Part shown: positions 33,803-41,792 of the stretch, piece after piece
How positions within the stretch are numbered: the first letter of the stretch is position 1
Layout of the letters: every line of letters begins with the position of its first letter
Assembly: GCA_030019445.1 (NCBI GenBank)
Contig: JASEEU010000002.1
Location: 186,995-250,994, forward strand
Length of the DNA stretch: 64,000 bases
Source of the DNA: Anaerosomatales bacterium
Lineage (GTDB): Bacteria > Actinomycetota > Coriobacteriia > Anaerosomatales > Anaerosomataceae
Direction of reading: 5' to 3'
Program-made: the position numbers and the translations under genes
Notes under the pieces: generated by a model
Databases searched by the model: none
The model's input: the letters and a program-made list of their open reading frames with translations, nothing else
Told to the model about the DNA's origin: nothing

Positions 33803-34297
33803 ATGAAGGTCTGCATCAAGGGCGCAGCGGAGGATATCAAGCTCGGCGATATCCAGGAGGTATGCCACGCGATCGACCGCATCTTGCTGCCGACGGACGG
33901 TTCGGCGCCTGCGGTCGCGGCGACCGAGTACGCGGTCATCCTGGCCAAGACCTTCGGTGCTGCCGTGAAGGCCATCTACGTCGACACGGGCATCGAAGCG
34001 CTCGAGTACCCCGAGGAGGTCATGGACGATGACGTCTTCGAGGGTGTCCACCCGTCGGTCAAGGGCCTCGTCATCGCCAAGACGATGTGCGAGCGCAATG
34101 GCGTCGAGTGCGAGGTGGAACTCGTTCAGGGCGGTGTCGCGAAGCGGATCATCGCCGTGGCCGAGGAGTACGAGGCCGATCTCGTCGTGATAGGCGATAC
34201 CGGCCGCACCGGCATCAAGCGGATCGCGCTCGGCTCGGTGGCCGAGACGGTCGTCAAGGGCTGTGATCGGCCGACGCTCGTCGTCAAGGCCGACTAG
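33803..34297 (+). CDS. Universal stress protein, UspA family
   Basis: A 164-residue UspA-fold protein. A 30-residue leader (MKVCIKGAAEDIKLGD) precedes the usual start RILLPTDGSAPAVAATEYAV. The ATP-binding loop VIGDTGRTGIKRIALGSVAETV is close to the G-2X-G-9X-G-S/T pattern. ATG 33803 was chosen because GAGGAGGTGAAG lies just upstream. It precedes the DUF485/symporter pair by 46 bases. UspA-type proteins next to transporters are common and may modulate them, which is inferred here. Confidence 0.88.
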   Translation: MKVCIKGAAEDIKLGDIQEVCHAIDRILLPTDGSAPAVAATEYAVILAKTFGAAVKAIYVDTGIEALEYPEEVMDDDVFEGVHPSVKGLVIAKTMCERNGVECEVELVQGGVAKRIIAVAEEYEADLVVIGDTGRTGIKRIALGSVAETVVKGCDRPTLVVKAD

Positions 34298-34343
34298 CCG
34301 CAACGAAACGACACGAACACGACCGAAGGAGGTGCAGGAGGAG

Positions 34344-34751
34344 ATGACAACCCCGAATGGCGAGGCCCCGGTGGAGGTCGGGCACATCGGATCGCAGACG
34401 TATGTGCGACACGGCGATCACGTAGACACGATCGAGTCGGTGGACCTCGTGTTCAAGGCGCAGCGCAAGTTGAGCTTCACGTATGGCGCCATCTTCTTCG
34501 CCGTCACCCTCGCGGTTCCGCTCATGACGGACTTCGTCGAGGGATGGTGGAACACCGAGATCTGGGGTGGCTTCACCTGGAACTACCTGTTCATCTCGCT
34601 GCTCTACTACGTCTTCCTGTGGACCATGGCATGGACCTATTCCAAGAAGGCCGACAAGCTCGATGACCGGCTGGCAGATCTGGCCGATGCCATCACCGAG
34701 GAAGTCGCCGAGGAAGTCGTAGAGGCCCACGGGGAACCTACGGGAGCCTAG
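34344..34751 (+). CDS. DUF485-like small membrane protein, symporter partner
   Basis: A 135-residue protein with two membrane helices (about 46-66 and 82-105) in the pattern SFTYGAIFFAVTLAVP ... YLFISLLYYVFLWTMAWTYSKKAD, followed by an acidic helical tail. In many bacteria DUF485 (YjcH-like) genes sit directly before acetate-type sodium symporters, and the same holds here with a 16-base gap. Function is thought to be accessory to the transporter. The ATG at 34344 follows GCAGGAGGAG closely. Confidence 0.75.
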   Translation: MTTPNGEAPVEVGHIGSQTYVRHGDHVDTIESVDLVFKAQRKLSFTYGAIFFAVTLAVPLMTDFVEGWWNTEIWGGFTWNYLFISLLYYVFLWTMAWTYSKKADKLDDRLADLADAITEEVAEEVVEAHGEPTGA

Positions 34752-34767
34752 AAAGGAGGTTGGGAAC

Positions 34768-36663
34768 ATGGGTCTGAACACGCTCGCGATCGTCCTCGTC
34801 GTCATCCTGATCTCGATGACGATCGCCCTGTCGGTGTTCTCGCGCCGCTTCACGCGCACGACGGCCGACTTCTATCTGGCCGGTCGCAAGGTCGGCTCTT
34901 TCGCCAACGCGTCAGCGATCTCTGGCGACTACCTGTCCGCGGCCTCCTTCCTGGGCGTTGCGGCCGCGGTATATGCGTCCGGCCTGGACGGGGTGTGGTA
35001 CGCGGCAGGCTTCGCCGGCGGCTTCATCGTCGTCGTGCTCTTCATCGCCTCGCCGCTCAGGCGCTTCGGCGAGTACACGGTGCCCGACTTCGCGTTCGGG
35101 CGCTTCAACACGAACCGCATGCGCCTGGTCTCCGTCGTCGGCGTGCTTGCGACGAGCCTCTTCTACATGGCGCCGCAGATGTACGGCGCGGGTACCACGT
35201 GGAAGGTGCTCGTGGGGCGCGGTATCTTCGGGCTGGATCCGTACCAGTCCGGTGTCGTGGTCGTCGCGTTGATCATCATGATCTACGTGGCGGTGGGCGG
35301 CATGAAGGGCACCACGCTCAACCAGATCATCCAGTTCTGGTGGCTCGCGTTCGCCATGATCCTCGTCGTGATCTTCGCCACGTTCGTCGGCTTCGACGTG
35401 AACGGCGATGGTTCGATGCGCATCCGCTTCAACTATCCGGAGACGCTCGCCTCGCAGTCAGAGGAGCCCCTGCGCGACGTCAAGACGTACACGGTCGCCG
35501 AGCTCACCGCGAACGACGGCGCGCTCCTGGCCGAGGCCGAGGCCGCCATGCGTCCAGAGGCGTTCGCCGAGGTCGAGGAGGCCGTCGAGACAGGAGCGGC
35601 GACCGATTCCGTGACTGTCGCGGTCTTCGCCAAGAACAAGCTGCACACGCTCAAGAACGAGTTGCTTGGAACCGAAGACGGGGTGTTCTTCAACAAGCCG
35701 GGACACCGCTACAACGGATTCGACCAGTTCTCCATGGTGCTTGCGCTCGTGCTGGGCACGGCCGGTCTTCCCCACATCCTGAACCGGTACTACACGAACC
35801 CCTCCGGGTCCGCAGCTCGACGCTCGACGTTCTGGGTGCTCGTCTTCATCGGGGTCTTCTACATCCTGGCTCCGATGGCGGGACTCGCAGGTCGCGAGTT
35901 CATCAAGGCGGCGACCGAGGCGGGCACCGTCCCGCAGACAGCCGACTTCGTCAGCGGCCTTCTCGTGAAGTCCGATGCACTCATGCCGACGATCGCACAG
36001 ATGCTGGGCGGCGAGATCCTTATGGGCATCGTGGCGGCAGGCGCGTTCGCGGCCATGTTCTCCACCCTGGCGGGTCTCTTGATCGCGTCGGCCTCAGCGG
36101 TGGGCCATGACGTGTACGAGAAGTACATCAACAAGGACGCCACCGAGAAGCAGAAGGTCTTCGTGGGCAAGGCGTCGGTCGTCTTCTTCGCACTGCTGGC
36201 GTTGACCATCGGCCTCATCATCCCCGCGGTCGGCCTGGACAAGGCGTACCCGGCCCTCATCGCGATGATGGTGACCTGGGCGTTCGCCGTCGGCGCAGGA
36301 GCGTTCGTGCCCATGCTGCTCACCGGTATCTGGTGGAAAGGCACCACGGAGCGCGGCGCCATCGCCGGCATGATCGTCGGTGGCGGCGGCTCGGTCCTGA
36401 TCATCTTCATGAACATGTTCCGGGCGCTCGGCACGATCCCCGCGGACGCGGGCGGCATCGTCGGCTTCCTGTCGGGGCTCACGTTCCCGTCGCTGTTCAC
36501 GTTCCCGCTCGCGGTCCTCGCGATCGTCATCGTGAGCAAGATCGACGGCCAGCTGCCCAAGAACGTGGACGAGATCTGGATGCGAATCCACGGGACCGCC
36601 CACGAGCGGTACGAGCGACAGCACGGTCTGGACAAGGTCAGCGGCCTGTTCCAGAAGTCCTAG
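34768..36663 (+). CDS. Sodium/solute symporter, acetate-permease-like, with a soluble insert
   Basis: A 631-residue carrier of the SSS family with about 13 membrane helices. ADFYLAGRKVGSFANASAISGDYLSAASFLG and the later VLGTAGLPHILNRYYTNPSGSAARRS are close to ActP/YwcA-type acetate or pyruvate permeases. It is about 80 residues longer than those because of a hydrophilic, acidic insert at roughly 212-314 (AELTANDGALLAEAEAAMRP and so on). Substrate is probably a short monocarboxylate. The ribosome binding site AAAGGAGG precedes the ATG. Confidence 0.88.
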   Translation: MGLNTLAIVLVVILISMTIALSVFSRRFTRTTADFYLAGRKVGSFANASAISGDYLSAASFLGVAAAVYASGLDGVWYAAGFAGGFIVVVLFIASPLRRFGEYTVPDFAFGRFNTNRMRLVSVVGVLATSLFYMAPQMYGAGTTWKVLVGRGIFGLDPYQSGVVVVALIIMIYVAVGGMKGTTLNQIIQFWWLAFAMILVVIFATFVGFDVNGDGSMRIRFNYPETLASQSEEPLRDVKTYTVAELTANDGALLAEAEAAMRPEAFAEVEEAVETGAATDSVTVAVFAKNKLHTLKNELLGTEDGVFFNKPGHRYNGFDQFSMVLALVLGTAGLPHILNRYYTNPSGSAARRSTFWVLVFIGVFYILAPMAGLAGREFIKAATEAGTVPQTADFVSGLLVKSDALMPTIAQMLGGEILMGIVAAGAFAAMFSTLAGLLIASASAVGHDVYEKYINKDATEKQKVFVGKASVVFFALLALTIGLIIPAVGLDKAYPALIAMMVTWAFAVGAGAFVPMLLTGIWWKGTTERGAIAGMIVGGGGSVLIIFMNMFRALGTIPADAGGIVGFLSGLTFPSLFTFPLAVLAIVIVSKIDGQLPKNVDEIWMRIHGTAHERYERQHGLDKVSGLFQKS

Positions 36664-36706
36664 CCCCCGGCCGGGACCTATCCCCCAGAGGTCCCGCGGA
36701 ACCAAA

Positions 36707-36739
36707 GGCGCCGGCCCCCATCCCCCGGGGGCCGGCGCC
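36707..36739. terminator. Strong bidirectional terminator hairpin
   Basis: A perfect 13-base-pair stem (36707-36719 with 36727-36739) and seven-base loop lies between the convergent symporter and pgi genes. It can act on both strands. No long T-run follows on either side. Confidence 0.75.
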
Positions 36740-36768
36740 GGCCGTTCGGTACGGTCGGTCGTGCCCGG

Positions 36769-38415
36769 TCAGCGCGCGGCACCGGCAAGGTCGTCAGAGA
36801 GCGCCGAGATGTCGTGCAGCCCGATGCCCGGCAGGTCGAGCCGCAGCACGCGGCGCGCGTGCCGGGCGAGGGTCAGAAGATCGCCCTCGGCTTGTGCGCG
36901 ATGCAGCATCGCGAGCGTGAACTTCTTGGCGGGGATCTCGATGTCGGTCCGATCGCGAGCCGTCACGACGCAGAAGAGCCCCGTGTTCGGGCCGCCCTTG
37001 TGGAGCTGGCCGGTTGAGTGCAGGTACCGGGGCCCGAGCTCGAGGCAGACCGGGACGCCCGCTGCCCGCTCGAGCGCCGCTGCCGCAACGCGCAGCGGCA
37101 TGAGCACGGTCTCGTCATCGGGAAGGTAGGCAAGCAGCGCGATGTAGTCGCCTGGTCGCGCGGCGGCCGCCAACGAAGCCACCGCATCGGCGCGGGTGGA
37201 TGGCAGGGGTGACGGCTGGGCGAGCTCGCCCGCCCAGGTGACCCAGGTGCCGTCCAGGTCGATGGCGGCCTTAGGAACGCTCTCGCTGCCGTCGAGGATG
37301 GCGTTCGTCGCCGTCTTGGCCTCGGCGACGTTGGGCTCGTCGAACGGGTTCACCCCGAGCAGGTGTCCGAGAAGGGCGACGGCGTGCTCCCAGCGCACGA
37401 ACTCGGCACCGACGTCGTACTCGTCGGCGAGGACGATCTCGAACACGGGGTGAGCCATCGCGGTCTCGCGCGACCACGCGGTCAGCTCCGCGTCCCCGGC
37501 GAGGCGGACGACGACGACCGCGCGGTCAGGCCCGTACCCTGTCGGCTGTTCCGGCGAGTGCTCGATGACGGGGACGACGCCGCTGCCGTTCTTCCCGAGC
37601 GACTCGGCGACGAGCTGCTCGGCCCACAAGCCGAACGCCCGCAGGGCTGTCGAGCACACGAGCGTGAGCTTGTCTCGGCCCTGCTCGTGGGCATCAGCGA
37701 GCCATGCCGCGAGCAACGCGGCGGGGTTCTCGTCGCCGGGCGTCTGGCACGCCTCCTCCATCGCCGCGGCGGGCGCGATGAGCCGCTCGAGGTCGATGCC
37801 GATGAGCGCGGCGGGCGCGAGGCCGAACATGCTGAGCGCCGAGAAGCGCCCTCCCACCGTCGCCGGCGCCGACAGCGTCACGCGCATGTTCTCGCGCTGT
37901 CGCAGCTTCTCGAGCGGCGTCCCGGGGTCGGTGATGACCGCGAAGCGCCGCCCCGCAGCCGGTCGCCCGATGCCTTCGTCCATCCATGCACGGAGGATCG
38001 CGTAGAGTGACAGCGGCTCGACCGTGGTGCCGGACTTGGATGCGATCAGCACGAACACGCCGTTCGGGTCGAGCGTATCCAGCAACCGCTTGACCTGCGC
38101 GGGGGACGTCGTATCCAGGACGTGGAGCGACGGCATCTCCGGCGCCGAACCGATGACGCGCGCAAGCACGAGCGGCGTGAGGGAGGACCCACCCATGCCG
38201 AGAAGGACGATGTCGGTGACGCCCTCATCGGCCAGCGCGCTCGCCAGGTTCACGAGCAGCGGCAGGCGGCCCGGCGCTTTCTTGGCGAGGTCGGTCCATC
38301 CCAGGCGCTGCATGATGGGTATGCGGGCGTCGATGTCGTCGGTGAACAGGCTCGCGTCGCGTTCGCGCAAGCGGACGATCGCATCGGCCTCGGCCAGTCG
38401 CTTCAAAGCTTCCAT
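36769..38415 (-). CDS. pgi: Glucose-6-phosphate isomerase
   Basis: A 548-residue sugar isomerase with two SIS domains that interconverts glucose-6-phosphate and fructose-6-phosphate. Motifs: LLGMGGSSLTPLVLARV, LIASKSGTTVEPLSLY, TVGGRFSALSMFGLAPA, NPFDEPNVAEAKTATNAIL and the C-terminal RYLHSTGQLHKGGPNTGLF. It resembles the isomerase half of transaldolase/Pgi fusions more than the classical E. coli enzyme. The ATG at 38415 overlaps the stop of the EamA gene (TGATG), so it is the last gene of the minus-strand operon. Confidence 0.9.
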   Translation of the reverse strand: MEALKRLAEADAIVRLRERDASLFTDDIDARIPIMQRLGWTDLAKKAPGRLPLLVNLASALADEGVTDIVLLGMGGSSLTPLVLARVIGSAPEMPSLHVLDTTSPAQVKRLLDTLDPNGVFVLIASKSGTTVEPLSLYAILRAWMDEGIGRPAAGRRFAVITDPGTPLEKLRQRENMRVTLSAPATVGGRFSALSMFGLAPAALIGIDLERLIAPAAAMEEACQTPGDENPAALLAAWLADAHEQGRDKLTLVCSTALRAFGLWAEQLVAESLGKNGSGVVPVIEHSPEQPTGYGPDRAVVVVRLAGDAELTAWSRETAMAHPVFEIVLADEYDVGAEFVRWEHAVALLGHLLGVNPFDEPNVAEAKTATNAILDGSESVPKAAIDLDGTWVTWAGELAQPSPLPSTRADAVASLAAAARPGDYIALLAYLPDDETVLMPLRVAAAALERAAGVPVCLELGPRYLHSTGQLHKGGPNTGLFCVVTARDRTDIEIPAKKFTLAMLHRAQAEGDLLTLARHARRVLRLDLPGIGLHDISALSDDLAGAAR

Positions 38416-39356
38416 CACGCGCCTCCCTCGGGTGCCTCGTCCGGGACGAGGCTGGGCGTCTCGATCGCAGGCGTCGGTTCCATTCTAGCGACTAGGACGC
38501 CGCCCGCGACCACGAGCAGCCCTCCAGCGATGACGAGCGGCGTGAGAGCCTGGCCGAGGAAGAGGGCCCCGAACAGGACGCCGCTCACCGGCTCGGCGTA
38601 GGTAAGGATCGCTCCGTGGTCGGCCCGCACCCGCCTGAGGCCGGAGAGGAACAGGAAGCCGGTGAGCACCGTGTGCACCACGGCCAGGGTGGCGAGGGCG
38701 CCCCACTCCCTCGGCGTCGAGGGTCCCGGCAGCCAGAGCAGCGCCGGCGCGAGGAGGATGGCCGCGACGACGTCTTCCACCAGCATGAGGACGATGGGCT
38801 TCACGCCCGTCAGCAGCCGCTTCGCGTTGAGGATCAGGATCGAGTAGGTGACCGACGACGCGAACGCGGACGCCGCGCCGACCAGGACCGACGTGCCCTG
38901 CTCGTGCCCGGCCGTCGCCAGGAGCACGGCGATGGTGCCGCCGAGCGCGAGCGCGAGCGGCAGGATGACACGGCGGTCGAAGCGCTCGCGCAGCACGATC
39001 GGCATGAGCGCGGCCACCCAGACCGGCCCGGTGTAGCCGAGGATCTCGCCGATGGCGACGCCCGCCAGGCGCAAGCCCAGGAAGAAGAGCACCCAGTTCA
39101 GCGCGAGCAGCGCGCCGTTGGCGGCGAGCCCGAGCCACGTCCGGCGGTCGAGCGCGCGGACGTCGGCCCACATGCCCGAGACGCTCCCGATCATCGCGAT
39201 GACGATGGCCGAGATGCCCACCCGGTAGAAGACCGCGACGACGGGGTGCACGCCCGCTGCCGCATCGAGCAGCAGCGGGATGGTCCCCCATGTCACGCCG
39301 GCCGTCGCGATGAGCGCCAGGCCCGTCGCGGTGTCGGAGCGAGCGGTGCGGACCAT
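38415..39356 (-). CDS. EamA/DMT-family transporter
   Basis: A 313-residue protein with ten membrane helices in two EamA repeats (ATAGVTWGTIPLLLDAAAG ... and ASSVTYSILILNAKRLL ...). The second repeat ends in the typical EPVSGVLFGALFLGQALTPLVIAGGLLV. Members export amino acids, nucleosides or other metabolites, and the substrate is unknown. The ATG at 39356 lies five bases after the hypE stop. Placing it between hypE and pgi seems incidental to hydrogenase maturation. Confidence 0.85.
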   Translation of the reverse strand: MVRTARSDTATGLALIATAGVTWGTIPLLLDAAAGVHPVVAVFYRVGISAIVIAMIGSVSGMWADVRALDRRTWLGLAANGALLALNWVLFFLGLRLAGVAIGEILGYTGPVWVAALMPIVLRERFDRRVILPLALALGGTIAVLLATAGHEQGTSVLVGAASAFASSVTYSILILNAKRLLTGVKPIVLMLVEDVVAAILLAPALLWLPGPSTPREWGALATLAVVHTVLTGFLFLSGLRRVRADHGAILTYAEPVSGVLFGALFLGQALTPLVIAGGLLVVAGGVLVARMEPTPAIETPSLVPDEAPEGGA

Positions 39357-39361
39357 CGTCG

Positions 39362-40372
39362 TCAGCAGATCCGGGGCAGCTGCTCGCCCACGAGCATGTC
39401 CATGATGCGCGTCGCGCCGAACGCGGTCTTGACGTACACCTTGCCGGCGGGCGACGCGGCGACCGTGCCGATGATGGCAGCCTCGGCCCCGTACGGCGTC
39501 GAGCGCATGGCGGCCAGCGCGGCGTCGGCCTGCGTGGCGGGGACCACGGTGACCATCTTGCCTTCGTTCGCCACCTGGTAGACATCGTAGCCGAGCATCT
39601 CGCACGCGCCGCGGACCTGATCACGCACGGGGACGTCCGGCTCGTTGACGGTGATCGCCACGCCCGACGCTCCGGCCAGCTCGTTCAGCGTGGAGGCGAG
39701 CCCGCCGCGGGTCGGGTCCCGGAAGCAGCGTGCGTCCGGTGCGGCCTCGAGCACGGCCGCGACGAGCGAGGCAAGCGGCGCCGCGTCCGTGCGGATATCG
39801 GTCGAGAACGAGAGGCCCTCGCGCGTCGACATCACCGCGATGCCGTGATCGCCGAGCGTGCCCGAGAGGAGCACGACGTCCCCCTCGCGGCAGTGCGACC
39901 CGGACAGGTCGACGCCGTCGGGCAGGACGCCGACGCCGGCGGTGTTGATGTAGCAGCCATCGCCGTGTCCCTTCTCGACGACCTTGGTGTCACCGGTGAC
40001 GATGCGCACGCCGGCCTCGGCAGCCGCTTCGCGCATCGAGACGAGGATGCGTCGCAGGTCCGCCACGGGCATGCCCTCCTCGAGGATGAAGCCCACCGAG
40101 AGGTAGAGCGGTCGTGCGCCCGAGGTGGCGATGTCGTTCACCGTGCCGCAGACTGCGAGGCGACCGATGTCGCCGCCCGGGAAGAAGAGCGGGTTCACGA
40201 CGTAGGTGTCGGTGGAGAGCGCGACGCGCCCGCCGGGGAAGTCGAGGGCGGCGGCATCGTCCATGCGCCGCAGGGCGTCGTCGTCGAAGCCGTCAACGAA
40301 GACCTCCTCGATGAGGTCTCGCATCATGGTCCCGCCGCTCCCGTGAGCCAGCAGTATGCGGTCTTGGCGCAT
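39362..40372 (-). CDS. hypE: Hydrogenase maturation protein HypE
   Basis: A 336-residue enzyme that dehydrates the thiocarbamate on its own C-terminal Cys to a thiocyanate, the source of the CN ligands of NiFe hydrogenases. The N-terminus RILLAHGSGGTMMRDLI and the essential C-terminal tetrapeptide PRIC are both present. The start at 40372 is preferred because GGAGGGACT lies directly upstream and because family members begin near the LAHGSGG motif. An ATG 18 bases upstream is also in frame. The gene follows hypD in a hypF-hypC-hypD-hypE order. Confidence 0.95.
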   Translation of the reverse strand: MRQDRILLAHGSGGTMMRDLIEEVFVDGFDDDALRRMDDAAALDFPGGRVALSTDTYVVNPLFFPGGDIGRLAVCGTVNDIATSGARPLYLSVGFILEEGMPVADLRRILVSMREAAAEAGVRIVTGDTKVVEKGHGDGCYINTAGVGVLPDGVDLSGSHCREGDVVLLSGTLGDHGIAVMSTREGLSFSTDIRTDAAPLASLVAAVLEAAPDARCFRDPTRGGLASTLNELAGASGVAITVNEPDVPVRDQVRGACEMLGYDVYQVANEGKMVTVVPATQADAALAAMRSTPYGAEAAIIGTVAASPAGKVYVKTAFGATRIMDMLVGEQLPRIC

Positions 40373-40407
40373 AGTCCCTCCCTCGGCCATGCAGACTGAG
40401 AGTCGCG

Positions 40408-41511
40408 TTACTCAGTCTTGCCGTAGTCGGTGTAGCGGTAGTACGCGGCGCAGGAGCCCTCCGAGGAGACCATGCACGGGCCGATCGGATGCTCGGGCGT
40501 GCAGGCGCGCGCGAAGAGCGTGCACTCGAATGGCAGCACGACGCCGCGCAGGACGTCGCCGCACTGGCAGCCGCGGATCTCTCGCGGCTCCGGTGGCGTG
40601 ACCGGCACGCGCGTCCGGGTGTCGTACCCGGCGAACTCGGCGCGCAGCGCGAGGCCGGTGCCGGGGATGACGCCGATCCCGCGCCACTCGGCGTCGCACG
40701 GCTCGAAGACCTCCTCGATCGCGCGCAGCGCCTCGGGATTGCCCCCGGGCATGACCGCGCGCTTGTAGGCGATCTCCACCTCGGCGCGACCATCGGCCAG
40801 CTGGCGCGCGAGCATGAGCACGCCCTGGAGCACGTCGACCGGCTCGAATCCGGTGATGACGCTCGGCACGCCGTACTCCTCGGCAAGGAAGCGATACGGC
40901 TCGATGCCGATGATGGTGGAGACGTGGCCGGGGAGGATGAAGCCGTTCACGCGCACGTCGGGGTCGTTGACGAGCGCGCGCAGCGCCTCGGGCACCGTCT
41001 TGTGCAGCGAGAGCGCGCTCCAGTTGGAGAGCCCGCGCCGCGCCGCCTCGCGGATGGTGAGCGCGACGGTGGGAGCGGTGGTCTCGAAGCCGACGCCGAG
41101 GAAGACGACGTGGCGCTCCGGCTCCTTCTCGGCGATGGCGAGCGAATCGAGCGGCGAATAGACGACGCGCACGTCGCGGCCGTCGGCCTTCTCGGCCGCA
41201 AGCGACGAGTACGAGCCGGGGACCTTCATCATGTCGCCGAAGGTGGCGAGCACCACGCCGGGCTGGCGCGCGACCTCGATGGCCAGGTCGATGTCGGGGT
41301 TGGCGGTCACGCACACGGGGCAGCCGGGGCCGGAGAGCAGCGTGACCGCTCCGGGCATCACGTCGCGCAGGCCGTGCTTGGCGATCGCCATGGTGTGCGT
41401 GCCGCAGACCTCCATGAGCTTGGCCGGGACGGTGGCGGTCTCGTGGATGGCCGAGACGAGCGTGCGCGCGATCTCGGGGTCGCGGAAGCCGGCGAGGACG
41501 TCGGTGCTCAC
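40408..41511 (-). CDS. hypD: Hydrogenase maturation protein HypD
   Basis: A 367-residue iron-sulphur scaffold on which, together with HypC, the Fe(CN)2CO unit is built. Conserved cysteine motifs are MEVCGTHT, LLSGPGCPVCVT and the late CQCGDVLRG region, followed by the [4Fe-4S] ligands near the C-terminus (GPCMVSSEGSCAAYYRY). The start is GTG 41511, overlapping the hypC stop (GTGA), with GGAGG in the hypC end as ribosome binding site. Confidence 0.95.
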   Translation of the reverse strand: MSTDVLAGFRDPEIARTLVSAIHETATVPAKLMEVCGTHTMAIAKHGLRDVMPGAVTLLSGPGCPVCVTANPDIDLAIEVARQPGVVLATFGDMMKVPGSYSSLAAEKADGRDVRVVYSPLDSLAIAEKEPERHVVFLGVGFETTAPTVALTIREAARRGLSNWSALSLHKTVPEALRALVNDPDVRVNGFILPGHVSTIIGIEPYRFLAEEYGVPSVITGFEPVDVLQGVLMLARQLADGRAEVEIAYKRAVMPGGNPEALRAIEEVFEPCDAEWRGIGVIPGTGLALRAEFAGYDTRTRVPVTPPEPREIRGCQCGDVLRGVVLPFECTLFARACTPEHPIGPCMVSSEGSCAAYYRYTDYGKTE

Positions 41512-41771
41512 GACGCTTCGACCTCCGCGTCCGGCGCGGGCACTTCGTCGATCGGCACCTCGCCCTCGCGCAGCAGCTCGAGCGTCTCTTCGGCGAACTC
41601 CTCGTCGACGACCTCGATCGCGAAGCCGGCGTGGACGAGCACGTAGTCGCCGTGCTTGGCGGCGGGCGTCATCATGACGCTCACCCAGCGGCGCACGCCG
41701 AGGATGTCCACCTCGGCCATCTGGTTGTCGTTGATCTCACCGACGATCTGCGCGGGAATGGCAAGACACAT
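41508..41771 (-). CDS. hypC: Hydrogenase maturation chaperone HypC
   Basis: An 87-residue chaperone of the HypC/HybG family. The N-terminal MCLAIPAQI supplies the essential Cys2 that holds the iron unit, and VLVHAGFAIEVVDEEFAEETLELL is the family signature. An acidic tail of about 12 residues extends the C-terminus. The ATG follows GGAGGGTTTGCTCC in the gap after hypF. It is translationally coupled to hypD. Confidence 0.95.
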   Translation of the reverse strand: MCLAIPAQIVGEINDNQMAEVDILGVRRWVSVMMTPAAKHGDYVLVHAGFAIEVVDEEFAEETLELLREGEVPIDEVPAPDAEVEAS

Positions 41772-41792
41772 GGAGCAAACCCTCCGTTCGGA

